Shown here: in pieces, positions 18,083-27,007 of the stretch | Layout: each line of letters opens with the position of its first letter | Position numbering within the stretch: the stretch's first letter is position 1 | Assembly (NCBI GenBank): GCA_039808025.1 | Contig: JBDHSK010000006.1 | Location: forward strand, 149,841-213,840 | DNA length: 64,000 bases | Direction of reading: 5' to 3' | Origin: Sandaracinobacteroides sp039808025 | GTDB taxonomy: Bacteria > Pseudomonadota > Alphaproteobacteria > Sphingomonadales > Sphingomonadaceae | The notes under the pieces: model-generated | Told to the model about the DNA's origin: nothing | The model's input: the letters and a program-made list of their open reading frames with translations, nothing else | The model's database searches: none | Translations under genes and position numbers: made by a program

Positions 18083-19476
18083 TTGCGGTCTCCCTCTCCG
18101 GGTTGGCCAAGCTCGAAGTCGCTTACCGGGCGACGGGCCGGGTCGTTGGTGTCATAAAGCAAGGCGCCATCGATCCACACCATTTCCGGTCGGGAATATA
18201 CCGATAGCGGGTTGCCGTTCCACAAAACCAGATCAGCCTGCTTGCCCGCCTCCACCGAGCCGACCTTGTCGGCAATGCCCAGCGCCTTGGCAGGGTTGAT
18301 GGCAAGCCAGGTCCAGGCTTCCTCGTCGGAAATGTTCACCCCCATGGCGCGGCCATGCCCCAGCGCCTTGGCGGTTTCCTGATTGAGCCGCTGGATGCCA
18401 TTGGCGTCATCGGAATGGGTGATGGCGCAGCCGCCTGTGGCATGCATGAACGGCAGATTCTCGCGGATGCCGTCATAGCTTTCCATCTTGAAGCCCCACC
18501 AGTCTGCCCACATGGCGGCACAGATGCCATTGTCGCGCAGCAGGTCGGCGATCTTGTAACCTTCGACGGCGTGGTGGAAGGCCGTCACCTTGTATCCGAA
18601 CTCCTTCGACATGGCGATGATGTTGGCCATTTCATCGGCTCGGTAGCAATGGTTGTGGACCAGAATCCTGCCTTCCAGCACACCAACGAGGGTTTCCATC
18701 TGCAGATCGCGCTGGATCGGCGCCTTGGCATTACGCAATTTCGCCTGATAATCGCGCGCCTTGGCCCAGGTCTGGCGCATCAGGGCGACATTGCCCATGC
18801 GTGACCCCGGCATCTGCCCCTTCGACCCATAGACCCGCTTGGGGTTTTCGCCACAGGCCATCTTCAGGCCCATGGGGGCGCCGGGGAACATCATGTCCTG
18901 GGCCGTGCGCCCATAGACATTCTTCAGGGTCACCCCGCGGCCACCGAACAGGTCAGCCGAACCGGGAAGAATCTGCAACGAGGTAACGCCGCCCGCCAGC
19001 GCCCGGCCAAAGCCGGGATCCTGCGGCCAGATGCCGTGCAACGACCATACCTCGGCGCGCACCGGGCCAGTGGTTTCATTACCATCGGAATGAGCCTGCA
19101 CAGAAGGGCTTGGATAGACCCCCAGGTGCGAGTGAACGTCGATGATGCCCGGCGTAAGGTATTTTCCGGTGCCGTCGATGACGGTGGCGCCACCGGTATC
19201 GACGGTCTGGCCAACCGCTGCCACCTTGCCGTTTTCAAAGCGGACGGCGCCATGATCGATCTTGCCGCCTAAGCCATCATAGATGGTGACATTGGTGACG
19301 ACCGTCGGCACGCCCGGCCATGGCTTGTAGGTTGAGTGGAAGGCCGATTCCGCCTCCCATTTCTGCCCCTGCTCGACAGGGGCAGAAGGCGACGAGGCTG
19401 ATTTCGTCGGGGCTCCGTTGGTGGCACATGCCGCCAATAACAGCGGCAGTCCCGCCAGCAGATAGTATCGTTTCAT
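18079..19476 (-). CDS. Amidohydrolase family lipoprotein
   Basis: A 465-residue exported metal-dependent amidohydrolase. The lipobox LLAAC (Cys17) predicts a lipoprotein. Unlike its neighbour it keeps the catalytic set: HSH at residues 115-117, the His of HNHCYR, FHHAVEG and THSDD, and the closing KQADLVLWNGNP. Such enzymes cleave dipeptides or cyclic amides in the periplasm (family knowledge; the exact substrate is unknown). It lies between the degenerate paralogue and a POT peptide transporter, whose stop overlaps its ATG (TAATG), which points to peptide use. Confidence 0.87.
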   Translation of the reverse strand: MKRYYLLAGLPLLLAACATNGAPTKSASSPSAPVEQGQKWEAESAFHSTYKPWPGVPTVVTNVTIYDGLGGKIDHGAVRFENGKVAAVGQTVDTGGATVIDGTGKYLTPGIIDVHSHLGVYPSPSVQAHSDGNETTGPVRAEVWSLHGIWPQDPGFGRALAGGVTSLQILPGSADLFGGRGVTLKNVYGRTAQDMMFPGAPMGLKMACGENPKRVYGSKGQMPGSRMGNVALMRQTWAKARDYQAKLRNAKAPIQRDLQMETLVGVLEGRILVHNHCYRADEMANIIAMSKEFGYKVTAFHHAVEGYKIADLLRDNGICAAMWADWWGFKMESYDGIRENLPFMHATGGCAITHSDDANGIQRLNQETAKALGHGRAMGVNISDEEAWTWLAINPAKALGIADKVGSVEAGKQADLVLWNGNPLSVYSRPEMVWIDGALLYDTNDPARRPVSDFELGQPGEGDRK

Positions 19477-21320
19477 TATCTCACTCCGTGCATCCAGCGG
19501 CTCAAGAGTGGCGAGAGGGCAAACAGCAATGCCGAAAAGCCGATGGCCACAAAGCCGATGGTCTGAAATACGCCTACATAGGTAGCCAGGCTCACGCCCA
19601 GATTGGTCACATTGCCACCAACCGTCTCGACCGAGGCGAACTGGGCGACAATGCCTGCCACATATTGGGCAATGGCGGTGGCAAGGAAGAAAACCCCCAT
19701 CATCAGGCCGACGATCCGTGCGATCGACAATTTGGTGATCATCGACAGGCCGACCGGAGACAGACAGAGTTCGCCAACCGAATGGATGAAATACAGGGTT
19801 GCAAGCCAGAACAGGCCAACCTTGAAATCATCTCCGGCAAAGCGCGAGCCGAACACCAGCACCAGAAACCCGAACCCGACAAGGAACAGGCCGATCGAGA
19901 ATTTGACGGGCGTGGTTGGTTCAAGGCCACGCTTGGCAAGCTTCACCCACAACATCGACATGAGTGGCGCCAGCATGACGATGAACAGGGCGTTGAATAC
20001 CTGCGTCTGCCCGGCGGGCATCAGGTAGCTGCCGATCTCGCGGTCGGTATTACGTTCGGCAAACAGCACGAGCGACGAGCCCGCCTGTTCGAACAGGGTC
20101 CAGAAGACGACGGTGAACACCACAAGGATGATGGCGACGACCATCATCTGGAACTCTTCGACCGTCCCGTTTTTCCTTGCCCACACCGGAATGCCGATCA
20201 CGGCTGCCACGAAAACGAAGAACAGAACCTGCCCCAGCAACGGCAGGCTGGCGATATACCCGAAAAAGCCAGTCCCGCTCCTGGCGGCCTCGACGGCCGC
20301 TTCCGCATTCAGCATGGTGTTGTTCAGAAGGAACCAGGCCACCGGCACACAGGCCAGTGCCGCAATGGTGACGATCAGGCCGGTTCTGGCCCCGGAACCG
20401 GCCGGCGGCTCGCCATACCCATCAAGCCTGCCCCCGTCGAACTGGAACAGTAGGAAGGCCAGCAACATGCCCGCTGCAGCCAGCCCGAACCCGGCCGAAT
20501 AGCCGAACCACACGGCCAGCAGGGGACAGAAGAACTGGGAAATGAACGAGCCGAGGTTGATACCCATGTAGAAGATGGTGAACCCGGCATCGCGCCGGGG
20601 GTCACCCTTGGGGTATAACGAACCGACGATCGTCGAGATATTGGGTTTGAAGAACCCGTTGCCGATCACCACCAGCGACAGGGACATCAGCACCACCGAC
20701 ACCCAGAAGGGGTTGCGAACGGCGCTCGATTTGAAGGTGCCCTTGGCCAGCGTCGACGGAAGCTCGCTGCCGTCAGAGCCCAGAAGCGAGAGCGAGCCGT
20801 CATCGTTGCCCTTGATCTCGTAGCGGTTACCCGAGGGTGCCACCACGAACTGGCGCTTCACTTCGCCGTCCTTCTGGATGACGAGTTCGTGCACCGTGCC
20901 GTTCACATCGAGGATCGGCTTGGACATCGGGCCATGAAAACACATGCCCAGATAGCCAAGAGACATCAACAACGCCCCCAGCTTGACGCTGCGCTTCGAC
21001 CCCATGAACCGGTCGGCGATCAGCCCGCCGAACAGCGGCGTCAGGTACACGAGGCTGGTAAACCCGCCGTAAAGTCCGCTCGCCGTTGCGTCACTGAACA
21101 GGAAATGTTCCGCCAGAAACAGCACCAGCAGGGCACGCATGCCGTAATAGCCAAAGCGCTCCCACATCTCGGTGGTGAACAGCCGGGCCAGCTGGCGCGG
21201 GTGGCCAAACCAGCCGGCATCAGTCGTGCCGTTGCCAGTAACCCCGGAATCCAGACTGCCATCATGGATGGCCGCTGATGAACTGGCGTCTTTTTCGCCA
21301 TCAAGCTGCTTGCGGTCCAA
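19476..21320 (-). CDS. POT-family proton-coupled oligopeptide transporter
   Basis: A 614-residue major facilitator of the POT/PTR group that imports di- and tripeptides with protons. The signature ERFGYYGMRALL is near residue 54 and the second PTR stretch GFTIFYMGINLGSF is present, with FFKPNISTIVG before it. About 14 membrane segments are visible; a long non-membrane insert after helix four (EVKRQFVVAPSG region) is typical of some bacterial members. The start is TTG 21320 with GGGAG 8 bases upstream; no ATG lies before the first helix. It heads the minus-strand run with the two amidohydrolases. Confidence 0.9.
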   Translation of the reverse strand: MDRKQLDGEKDASSSAAIHDGSLDSGVTGNGTTDAGWFGHPRQLARLFTTEMWERFGYYGMRALLVLFLAEHFLFSDATASGLYGGFTSLVYLTPLFGGLIADRFMGSKRSVKLGALLMSLGYLGMCFHGPMSKPILDVNGTVHELVIQKDGEVKRQFVVAPSGNRYEIKGNDDGSLSLLGSDGSELPSTLAKGTFKSSAVRNPFWVSVVLMSLSLVVIGNGFFKPNISTIVGSLYPKGDPRRDAGFTIFYMGINLGSFISQFFCPLLAVWFGYSAGFGLAAAGMLLAFLLFQFDGGRLDGYGEPPAGSGARTGLIVTIAALACVPVAWFLLNNTMLNAEAAVEAARSGTGFFGYIASLPLLGQVLFFVFVAAVIGIPVWARKNGTVEEFQMMVVAIILVVFTVVFWTLFEQAGSSLVLFAERNTDREIGSYLMPAGQTQVFNALFIVMLAPLMSMLWVKLAKRGLEPTTPVKFSIGLFLVGFGFLVLVFGSRFAGDDFKVGLFWLATLYFIHSVGELCLSPVGLSMITKLSIARIVGLMMGVFFLATAIAQYVAGIVAQFASVETVGGNVTNLGVSLATYVGVFQTIGFVAIGFSALLFALSPLLSRWMHGVR

Positions 21321-21538
21321 ATCCCCAACTCCCTATTGTTCCTGCTCGTTCCGCTGGCAGGCCGGCGTGTGCCGATGGCAATTGATGCGCGACCATGGCG
21401 GCAGGCGCAAGCCCTTTGCGGCAAGCAGCCCGGCTTCGCAACCATGATCCTTCCCACTGCAAGCCGAGCAGGCTGCTGAAAATGCCGATTGCGCCGGGAA
21501 GCGAATTTGGCCACTTGGACCACGAAAGGATGGCAGGC

Positions 21539-22381
21539 ATGCGTTTTGAAGGCACGAGTTCCTATGTGGCAACCGATGATCTGAAGGTGGCGGTCAACGC
21601 CGCAGCAACGCTCAGGCGGCCGCTGCTGGTAAAAGGGGAACCGGGCACCGGCAAGACAGTGCTGGCCCATGAAATCGCCGCCGCCATCAAGGCGCCGCTT
21701 CTGGAATGGCACATCAAGTCGACCACCAAGGCGCAACAGGGGCTATATGAATATGATGCCGTGAACCGGCTGCGCGACAGCCAGCTGGGCGACCCGCGTG
21801 TTGCCGACATCTCCAACTACATCCGCAAGGGCAAGCTGTGGGAAGCGTTCACGGCGCCGCAATTGCCGGTGCTGCTGATCGACGAGATCGACAAGGCCGA
21901 CATCGAGTTTCCCAACGACCTGCTTCAGGAACTCGACCGGATGGAGTTCAACGTCTATGAAACTGGCGAGACGGTGCGCGCGAAGGAACGCCCGGTTGTC
22001 ATCATTACCTCGAACAATGAAAAGGAACTGCCCGACGCCTTTCTGCGCCGCTGCTTTTTCCACTATATCAAGTTCCCCGACCGCGAGACCATGCAGCGGA
22101 TCATCGACGTGCACTTTCCCGGAATCCAGAAGGAACTGGTGCGCGAGGCGTTGACCATTTTCTACGATGTCCGCGAAGTGCCGGGCCTGAGGAAGAAACC
22201 CTCCACCTCGGAACTGCTCGACTGGTTGCGCCTGCTGCTGCACGAAGATCTGCCGCTGGAAACGCTGACCGAACGCGACCCGCGCAAGTTGATTCCACCT
22301 CTGCACGGGGCCTTGCTGAAGAACGAGCAGGATGTCATGCTGTTCGAACGGCTGGCGTTTCTGCACCGCCGCGACCATTAG
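21539..22381 (+). CDS. MoxR-family AAA+ ATPase
   Basis: A 280-residue AAA+ ATPase: Walker A GEPGTGKT at 33-40, Walker B LLIDEIDKAD, sensor 1 ITSNNEKELPDAFLRRC. Start 21539 gives the common MRFEGTSSYVAT N-terminus and has AAAGGA upstream; in-frame sites further 5' lack coding character. Family members usually sit beside a von Willebrand A-domain gene (CoxE-like) and act as chaperones for metal-centre assembly. Here the next gene is a patatin, so the expected partner is missing from the neighbourhood. Confidence 0.9.
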   Translation: MRFEGTSSYVATDDLKVAVNAAATLRRPLLVKGEPGTGKTVLAHEIAAAIKAPLLEWHIKSTTKAQQGLYEYDAVNRLRDSQLGDPRVADISNYIRKGKLWEAFTAPQLPVLLIDEIDKADIEFPNDLLQELDRMEFNVYETGETVRAKERPVVIITSNNEKELPDAFLRRCFFHYIKFPDRETMQRIIDVHFPGIQKELVREALTIFYDVREVPGLRKKPSTSELLDWLRLLLHEDLPLETLTERDPRKLIPPLHGALLKNEQDVMLFERLAFLHRRDH

Positions 22382-22410
22382 GCGCCCGCGCAACCGGAGA
22401 TTGGCCAACC

Positions 22411-24654
22411 ATGCACAAACTGGTCCAGTTGTTCCTGTGCCTGCTGCTTTTCCCGCTGGTTGCGCTTCAGGCTCCGGCCCGCTCGCAGGATGCGCCCCCA
22501 CCTCCCGCAGACACCGGCATGGCCACATTGCACCGGCCGCGCATCGGCCTGGTCTTGGGCGGCGGCGGCGCCAAGGGCTTTGCCCATGTCGGGGTCCTGC
22601 AGGTTCTCGAGGAAAACCGCATTCCTGTTGATGTCGTCGCCGGAACATCAATGGGGGCCGTGGTCGGCAGCCTCTATGCCTCGGGGCAGGACGCAACCAA
22701 AATCACCGAGGCCGTTCACACCATCGACTGGAAAAACCTGTTCGCTGACAATATCCCGCGCCGCCGGCTCAGCTTCCGCCGTCGGTCAGACCAGCGCGAT
22801 GTGCTGATCGACTATCGCATCTCGTTCGACGACAAGGGCCTGGTGCTTCCCAAGGGCGTGCTGCGCGGTCAGGATCTGTTTCTGGTTCTGGCCGAGCAAC
22901 TTGCCCCGGCGCGCGGCGTCGGCAATTTCGATCAGCTGGCCCTGCCGTTCCGGGCCGTGGCAACCGATATCGTTACCGGAGAGCGCGTGGTGATGGGCGA
23001 TGGCGACATCGCCACTGCCGTCTTTGCCTCGATGGCGGTTCCTGCCGGCCTTCCTCCCGTCGAGCGCGATGGCCGGCTGCTGGTGGATGGCATGCTGGTC
23101 GATAATGTCCCGGTCGACGTGGCGCGTGGCATGGGAGCCGAACGACTGATCGTCGTCGATGTGTCGGCGACGTTGCGCACCCGTCAGGAAATCACCAGCT
23201 TCGTTTCGGTGATCGACCAGATGCAGCGGATGCTGGGGCGGGACGCCATCGACAGGGCCCTGCAATCGCTCACGTCAGGCGATGTGCTGATCCAGCCGGA
23301 TATCAGCACCATCGGCGCCACCAGCTTCGAAATGTCAGATCAGGGGATAGCCCTGGGCCGGGCTGCCGCCACCGCTGCCCTTCCCCGCCTGAAAGCCATG
23401 CAGCTCTCCCCCGAGGCCTGGGCGGCCTATCTGGCCGAACGCGCCGCCCGCGCCCCCCATTATGCGCCGGTTCTGAAATTCGTCGAGCTGGAGAACAGCA
23501 GTTCGATCCCCGATCGGCAGATCCGGAAGAAGATCGAACAAAAAAGCGGCCAGCCGTTGGATGCGGCGATGATGACCCGCGACCTTTCAGACATTTATGC
23601 AATGGGCGCCTTCCGGTCGGTTCGCTATCGGGTCGGGCCGAAACCCGGAGACCCCGGCTCCGAAGGAGTGACCATCGTCGCCGAGGGCGACCCCTCAACC
23701 CGCAACTGGGTGCAGTTCGGCCTTGGCATCACCACCGATTTCGATCGCACCAGCGATATTACGCTTGGCCTTGCCTATACCAACCGCAACCTGCTCGGCA
23801 GTTCGGTGGAATGGCGGACCGATCTGCGCTTTGGAACCAACCTGCTGGTGGCCAGCAACCTCTACCGGGAATTCGGCCGGGTATTCGTTGAAACGGGGCC
23901 TTACTGGCGGCGCGACAACAGCGCCCTTTATGTCGATAAAACCCACCTTGCGGAAATCCGCAATGAACGCATCGGCCTGCACGCCGATACCGGGCTGCTG
24001 CTTGGCAACACCAGCGAGCTGCGCCTGCGGGCCGATTATGCCCGGGTCAACCTGTCGACACAGGTAGGTGAGCCGATCATCGATGGCCATGGCCTGACGG
24101 ATGCCAGCGTGTCGCTTATCTACACCCACGACAGCCTGAACGAGATCTTCTATCCCCGGCGCGGCTGGCTGGCGCGAGTCGCCGGCTCACATCACCTGCC
24201 AAGCCTCGGAGATTTCGGCTACTCGACGGTTTCTGGGCGCATCGTGCGGCCACTGGAACTGTCAGAGCGCAACACCATCATCCTCGCTGGTGATTTCGGC
24301 TTCACGGTGGAAGGGGACGGACCGATCCTCGGCGATTTCCCGCTGGGCGGCTTCCTCAACCTGTCAGGCACCCAGCCCACCCAGTTCATCGGCCGCCACA
24401 TGCTGATCGGCCGGGCCATCTACCTGCATCGCCTCGGAAAACAGGCACCGATCTTCGATCTTCCGCTCTATGTCGGGGCCTCGGTCGAACTGGGCAACAG
24501 CTGGTATTCCTTCTCGGACATCAGCCTAGGCGACCTGCGCCCTGCCGCCAGCCTGTTTGCCTCGGTCCACAGCCCCATCGGGCCGATCACCGTCGCTTTC
24601 GGACAGGCGCGCGGCGGTCGCGCACTCTATTTCATCATCGGCCGCATCTTCTAG
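22411..24654 (+). CDS. Patatin-like phospholipase with POTRA and outer-membrane barrel (type Vd-like)
   Basis: A 747-residue exported protein. After a signal peptide (residues 1-25) comes the patatin lipase: oxyanion loop GGGGAKGF near 50-57, nucleophile elbow GTSMG (Ser80) and the DGML catalytic Asp. A POTRA-like segment (about 370-425) and a C-terminal Omp85/BamA-type barrel rich in alternating strands follow, ending in Phe (RIF). This is the RssA/PlpD layout: a barrel in the outer membrane tethering or releasing a lipase. Other than the upstream MoxR gene and the downstream adhesin-like gene, no partner is visible. Confidence 0.88.
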   Translation: MHKLVQLFLCLLLFPLVALQAPARSQDAPPPPADTGMATLHRPRIGLVLGGGGAKGFAHVGVLQVLEENRIPVDVVAGTSMGAVVGSLYASGQDATKITEAVHTIDWKNLFADNIPRRRLSFRRRSDQRDVLIDYRISFDDKGLVLPKGVLRGQDLFLVLAEQLAPARGVGNFDQLALPFRAVATDIVTGERVVMGDGDIATAVFASMAVPAGLPPVERDGRLLVDGMLVDNVPVDVARGMGAERLIVVDVSATLRTRQEITSFVSVIDQMQRMLGRDAIDRALQSLTSGDVLIQPDISTIGATSFEMSDQGIALGRAAATAALPRLKAMQLSPEAWAAYLAERAARAPHYAPVLKFVELENSSSIPDRQIRKKIEQKSGQPLDAAMMTRDLSDIYAMGAFRSVRYRVGPKPGDPGSEGVTIVAEGDPSTRNWVQFGLGITTDFDRTSDITLGLAYTNRNLLGSSVEWRTDLRFGTNLLVASNLYREFGRVFVETGPYWRRDNSALYVDKTHLAEIRNERIGLHADTGLLLGNTSELRLRADYARVNLSTQVGEPIIDGHGLTDASVSLIYTHDSLNEIFYPRRGWLARVAGSHHLPSLGDFGYSTVSGRIVRPLELSERNTIILAGDFGFTVEGDGPILGDFPLGGFLNLSGTQPTQFIGRHMLIGRAIYLHRLGKQAPIFDLPLYVGASVELGNSWYSFSDISLGDLRPAASLFASVHSPIGPITVAFGQARGGRALYFIIGRIF

Positions 24655-24666
24655 AGGGGAGAAACC

Positions 24667-25356
24667 ATGCGCATTCCTGCTTCCCTGCTTGCCGCTGGCG
24701 CCCTGTTAGCCGCATCATCCGCTGCCGCCCAGGTTCAGCAATTTCACGTGCGCCCATTCAACGAAGTGTCGGTCGCCGGTCCGTTCGACGTGACGATCAC
24801 CACCGGCACAACCAACGCAGTCACTGCCGAGGGAGACCCGCGCGATCTCGCGCAGGTTCGTGTCGACAATGATGGCAACGATCTGGAAATCCGTTTGCGT
24901 CGCGGCGCGCGTTTGTCGGGTGTTGGGCGCGTTCGTGTGCGGATCACTACTGCAACCGGCATTCGTGACGTCTCGGCCGCCGGCAGCGTTTCCCTGTCGC
25001 TCGACCGCACAGACCGCTCGTCATTCGAAGCGAGCAACGCCGGTTCAGGCTCCATCGATGTCACCAGCGCCAACAGCCGCGAGGTAGAGGTTTCCAATGC
25101 CGGCAATGGCCATGTCCGGATAGCCGGCCAGTGCACGCAGGGGGAATTCTCCAACGCCGGCGGCGGTTCCATCAACGCCGAACGTCTCAGCTGCGCCGCC
25201 ATCAGCATCAGCAACACCGGTTCGGGAACCGTGAATGCCCATGCCTCCCGCACCGCCTCGGTGACATCGGTAGGGTCGGGCAATGTGACCGTCAGCGGTG
25301 GCGCCCGCTGCTCGACCAGCCGGTTAGGGTCAGGTAATGTCGATTGTCGCCCCTGA
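24667..25356 (+). CDS. Head GIN domain protein (DUF2807), exported
   Basis: A 229-residue protein with a signal peptide (MRIPASLLAAGALLAASSAAA) and a right-handed beta-helix-like body of short repeats (NAGSGSIDV, NAGNGHVRI, NTGSGTVNA, SVGSGNVTV). This is the head GIN domain, annotated as a putative autotransporter adhesin head, though no transporter barrel follows. It starts 12 bases after the patatin stop with GGGGAG upstream, so it is likely co-transcribed. Function unknown; probably a surface or periplasmic envelope protein. Confidence 0.82.
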   Translation: MRIPASLLAAGALLAASSAAAQVQQFHVRPFNEVSVAGPFDVTITTGTTNAVTAEGDPRDLAQVRVDNDGNDLEIRLRRGARLSGVGRVRVRITTATGIRDVSAAGSVSLSLDRTDRSSFEASNAGSGSIDVTSANSREVEVSNAGNGHVRIAGQCTQGEFSNAGGGSINAERLSCAAISISNTGSGTVNAHASRTASVTSVGSGNVTVSGGARCSTSRLGSGNVDCRP

Positions 25357-25503
25357 TCCGCCACAACCACAAGGGCGCTACCCTGGCCTTGGCAGCGCCA
25401 GTAGGTGCATGCCCTGCTCGCCGATTTCCCCGGTCACTCTGGTGTCGGCAGAATTGAGCAGCACCGATCCGGATTACTGATTTTTACATTCCCGACGTTG
25501 ACG

Positions 25504-25544
25504 ACGGCCCATGGCAACCCGATTTAAGAGGCCGTGGGCTGTTT
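25504..25544 (+). terminator. Possible hairpin terminator after the GIN-domain gene
   Basis: An 11-pair stem with two G-T wobbles (25504-25514 with 25532-25542), 17-base loop, followed by TTTAAT. It lies about 150 bases downstream of the GIN-domain gene and just upstream of the DUF4136 lipoprotein gene. It is an imperfect stem with a short T run, so the call is tentative. The rest of 25357-25582 holds no gene that I can see. Confidence 0.4.
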
Positions 25545-25582
25545 AATGCCACTCTTCTGGTGTTGTCTCCAAGGATCTGGAC

Positions 25583-26161
25583 ATGAACCGAGTTGTTCTC
25601 CCGTTACTGGCTGCAATCGGGCTGGCGGCATGCAGCAGCACTGTGCCCCAGGCAGATGTCACACGCTTTCACATCAACCAGCCCATTTCTCAGGGCAAGG
25701 TCTATGTAACTTCGCCCGAGCCGGTCAAACCATCGGTCATCGAAGCGTTCGTCTATAACCTCGAGGTGGCGCGCCAGCTTCAGAACCTCGGCTATGTATC
25801 TACGGCCGAACGGTCTGAAGCTGCCTATGTTGCCACTGTCAGCGTTGATACCGCCACTCGTGAGGGAATGCCGCAACGCTCGCGCTTCTCGATCGGCATT
25901 GGTGGCGGGTTCGGCTCCGGCAATGTCGGTGTAGGCGGCAATGTGCAGATGCCGATCGGCGGCACGAAACCGGGCGCCACCATTCACACGACAACTCTAA
26001 ACGTCTCCATCGTGCGCCAGGCTGATAATGCCACCGTCTGGGAAGGCCGTGCCACGATGGACAGCAAGGATGGCCCGGCAGCCGATGTGCCGAAACTGGC
26101 AAAGATGCTGTTCCGCGATTTCCCCGGTCCGTCAGGGCAGACGGTCACCGTCCGTTACTGA
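25583..26161 (+). CDS. DUF4136 domain lipoprotein
   Basis: A 192-residue protein whose signal ends in the lipobox LAAC (Cys17). The body matches the DUF4136 pattern, a small domain of envelope lipoproteins: conserved AFVYNLEVARQLQNLGY, then SEAAYVATVSV and the GGTKPGATIHTTTLNVSIV region, where the family shows beta structure. It probably sits in the outer membrane or periplasm. Function is not known. It is followed by a strong convergent terminator before the META-domain gene. Confidence 0.8.
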   Translation: MNRVVLPLLAAIGLAACSSTVPQADVTRFHINQPISQGKVYVTSPEPVKPSVIEAFVYNLEVARQLQNLGYVSTAERSEAAYVATVSVDTATREGMPQRSRFSIGIGGGFGSGNVGVGGNVQMPIGGTKPGATIHTTTLNVSIVRQADNATVWEGRATMDSKDGPAADVPKLAKMLFRDFPGPSGQTVTVRY

Positions 26162-26177
26162 TACCTTCCACGCTTTG

Positions 26178-26207
26178 CACGGCCGGGCGTGAACGTGCCC
26201 GGCCGTG
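26178..26207. terminator. Bidirectional hairpin terminator
   Basis: A perfect 11-base-pair stem (CACGGCCGGGC at 26178-26188 with its complement at 26197-26207) and 8-base loop in the 74-base gap between the convergent DUF4136 and META-domain genes. There is no long T run, so it may work weakly, but position and strength of the stem fit a shared terminator. Confidence 0.6.
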
Positions 26208-26235
26208 TCGGTCGTTTCAGTATCAGCCAATTTGA

Positions 26236-26661
26236 TCAGCGACGGGCCCGTGCTGTCTGCCCATCGGCGGTTTTCAGGGTCAGAACGCCATCGGCATCGA
26301 TGCTGTAAGATGTGACATCCCCCAGAATCTTCAGAAGGCGGCCTTCCTGCTCCATCGCCGGATCCAGGCACGCCATCATCGTCGACGCCATCTTGCCCAG
26401 TTTCAGCTGCGAAGTATTCCCCGCAGTGTAATTGCCGGTGTAGCGGTTACACGAGCCCGACCCGAAGGCCTGATCCTCCTTGAAGTTGATCGTCGCCTTC
26501 ACATCGGCAATAACAGGCTTCCCGCCAATCTCGAAGAATGTCCATTCCGGCCCGGCCAGCCCGTTCCGAACCTGTGGCGTCTCGACCTGGGCGCTGTTCG
26601 ACGCACAGGCCGTCAGTGCCAGCAAAGCAGCGGCTGCCACCAGCGATAGTCCGTTAGACAT
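26236..26661 (-). CDS. META domain lipoprotein (HslJ-like)
   Basis: A 141-residue small exported protein with a lipobox-like signal LTACAS (Cys near residue 19). The body has the META-domain pattern: GPEWTFFEIGGKPV near 36-49, the NFKEDQAFGSGSCNRYTGNYT motif and MASTMMACLDPAMEQE. HslJ is a heat-inducible envelope protein linked to novobiocin tolerance in E. coli, but the molecular function is unknown. Start 26661 is chosen at MSNGLSLVA; the frame continues upstream without coding character. Confidence 0.85.
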   Translation of the reverse strand: MSNGLSLVAAAALLALTACASNSAQVETPQVRNGLAGPEWTFFEIGGKPVIADVKATINFKEDQAFGSGSCNRYTGNYTAGNTSQLKLGKMASTMMACLDPAMEQEGRLLKILGDVTSYSIDADGVLTLKTADGQTARARR

Positions 26662-27007
26662 CAATAACCTCCATTCGGCTGCCATGTGTCTGTCGCGCCT
26701 GTTGTGCTGCGACGGCACCATTGCCTGTGTAACCACCATGGCCAAACGCAGCCATCCTGCACCTGTTTCTTTGCCTCAGGCAAGGCCGCAGCACCCGAAA
26801 ATACGGCTACTGATCACGGATGATCGAAATCGCGCATCAAAAGCAGTGCCGGCATTGGCTTGCTTGGTGGTTCCATCACTAACAGCAAAGTGCCGCCCCA
26901 CGTCCCTGCGCACTTGCATTATCGGCCTTGCATTGTCGGCCGCGCACCCGGATGGGGCCAGCCTCGGCGCTGGTTGGCGCTGCGCGATACCCGGCCGGTG
27001 CGGCGTG
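26662..27007. other. 346-base gap without a gene
   Basis: The stretch between the META-domain start and the mscL stop carries no convincing ORF on either strand. It should contain the META-gene promoter, but I can point to no clear -35/-10 pair. The only structure I notice is a tandem 14-base repeat near 26913-26940, listed separately. Confidence 0.7.
26913..26940 (+). repeat. Tandem 14-base direct repeat
   Basis: Two adjacent copies of CTTGCATTRTCGGC (26913-26926 and 26927-26940) differ at one base. They sit in the long gap between the META-domain gene and mscL. Exact two-copy tandem repeats of this length are uncommon here by eye; it could be a binding site for a dimeric regulator or chance. 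Confidence 0.5.

Noticed and set aside
19320..20453. 377-residue open frame on the plus strand
   Set aside because: It lies antisense to the POT transporter, whose sequence is well conserved; the frame is a GC-bias shadow with no domain.
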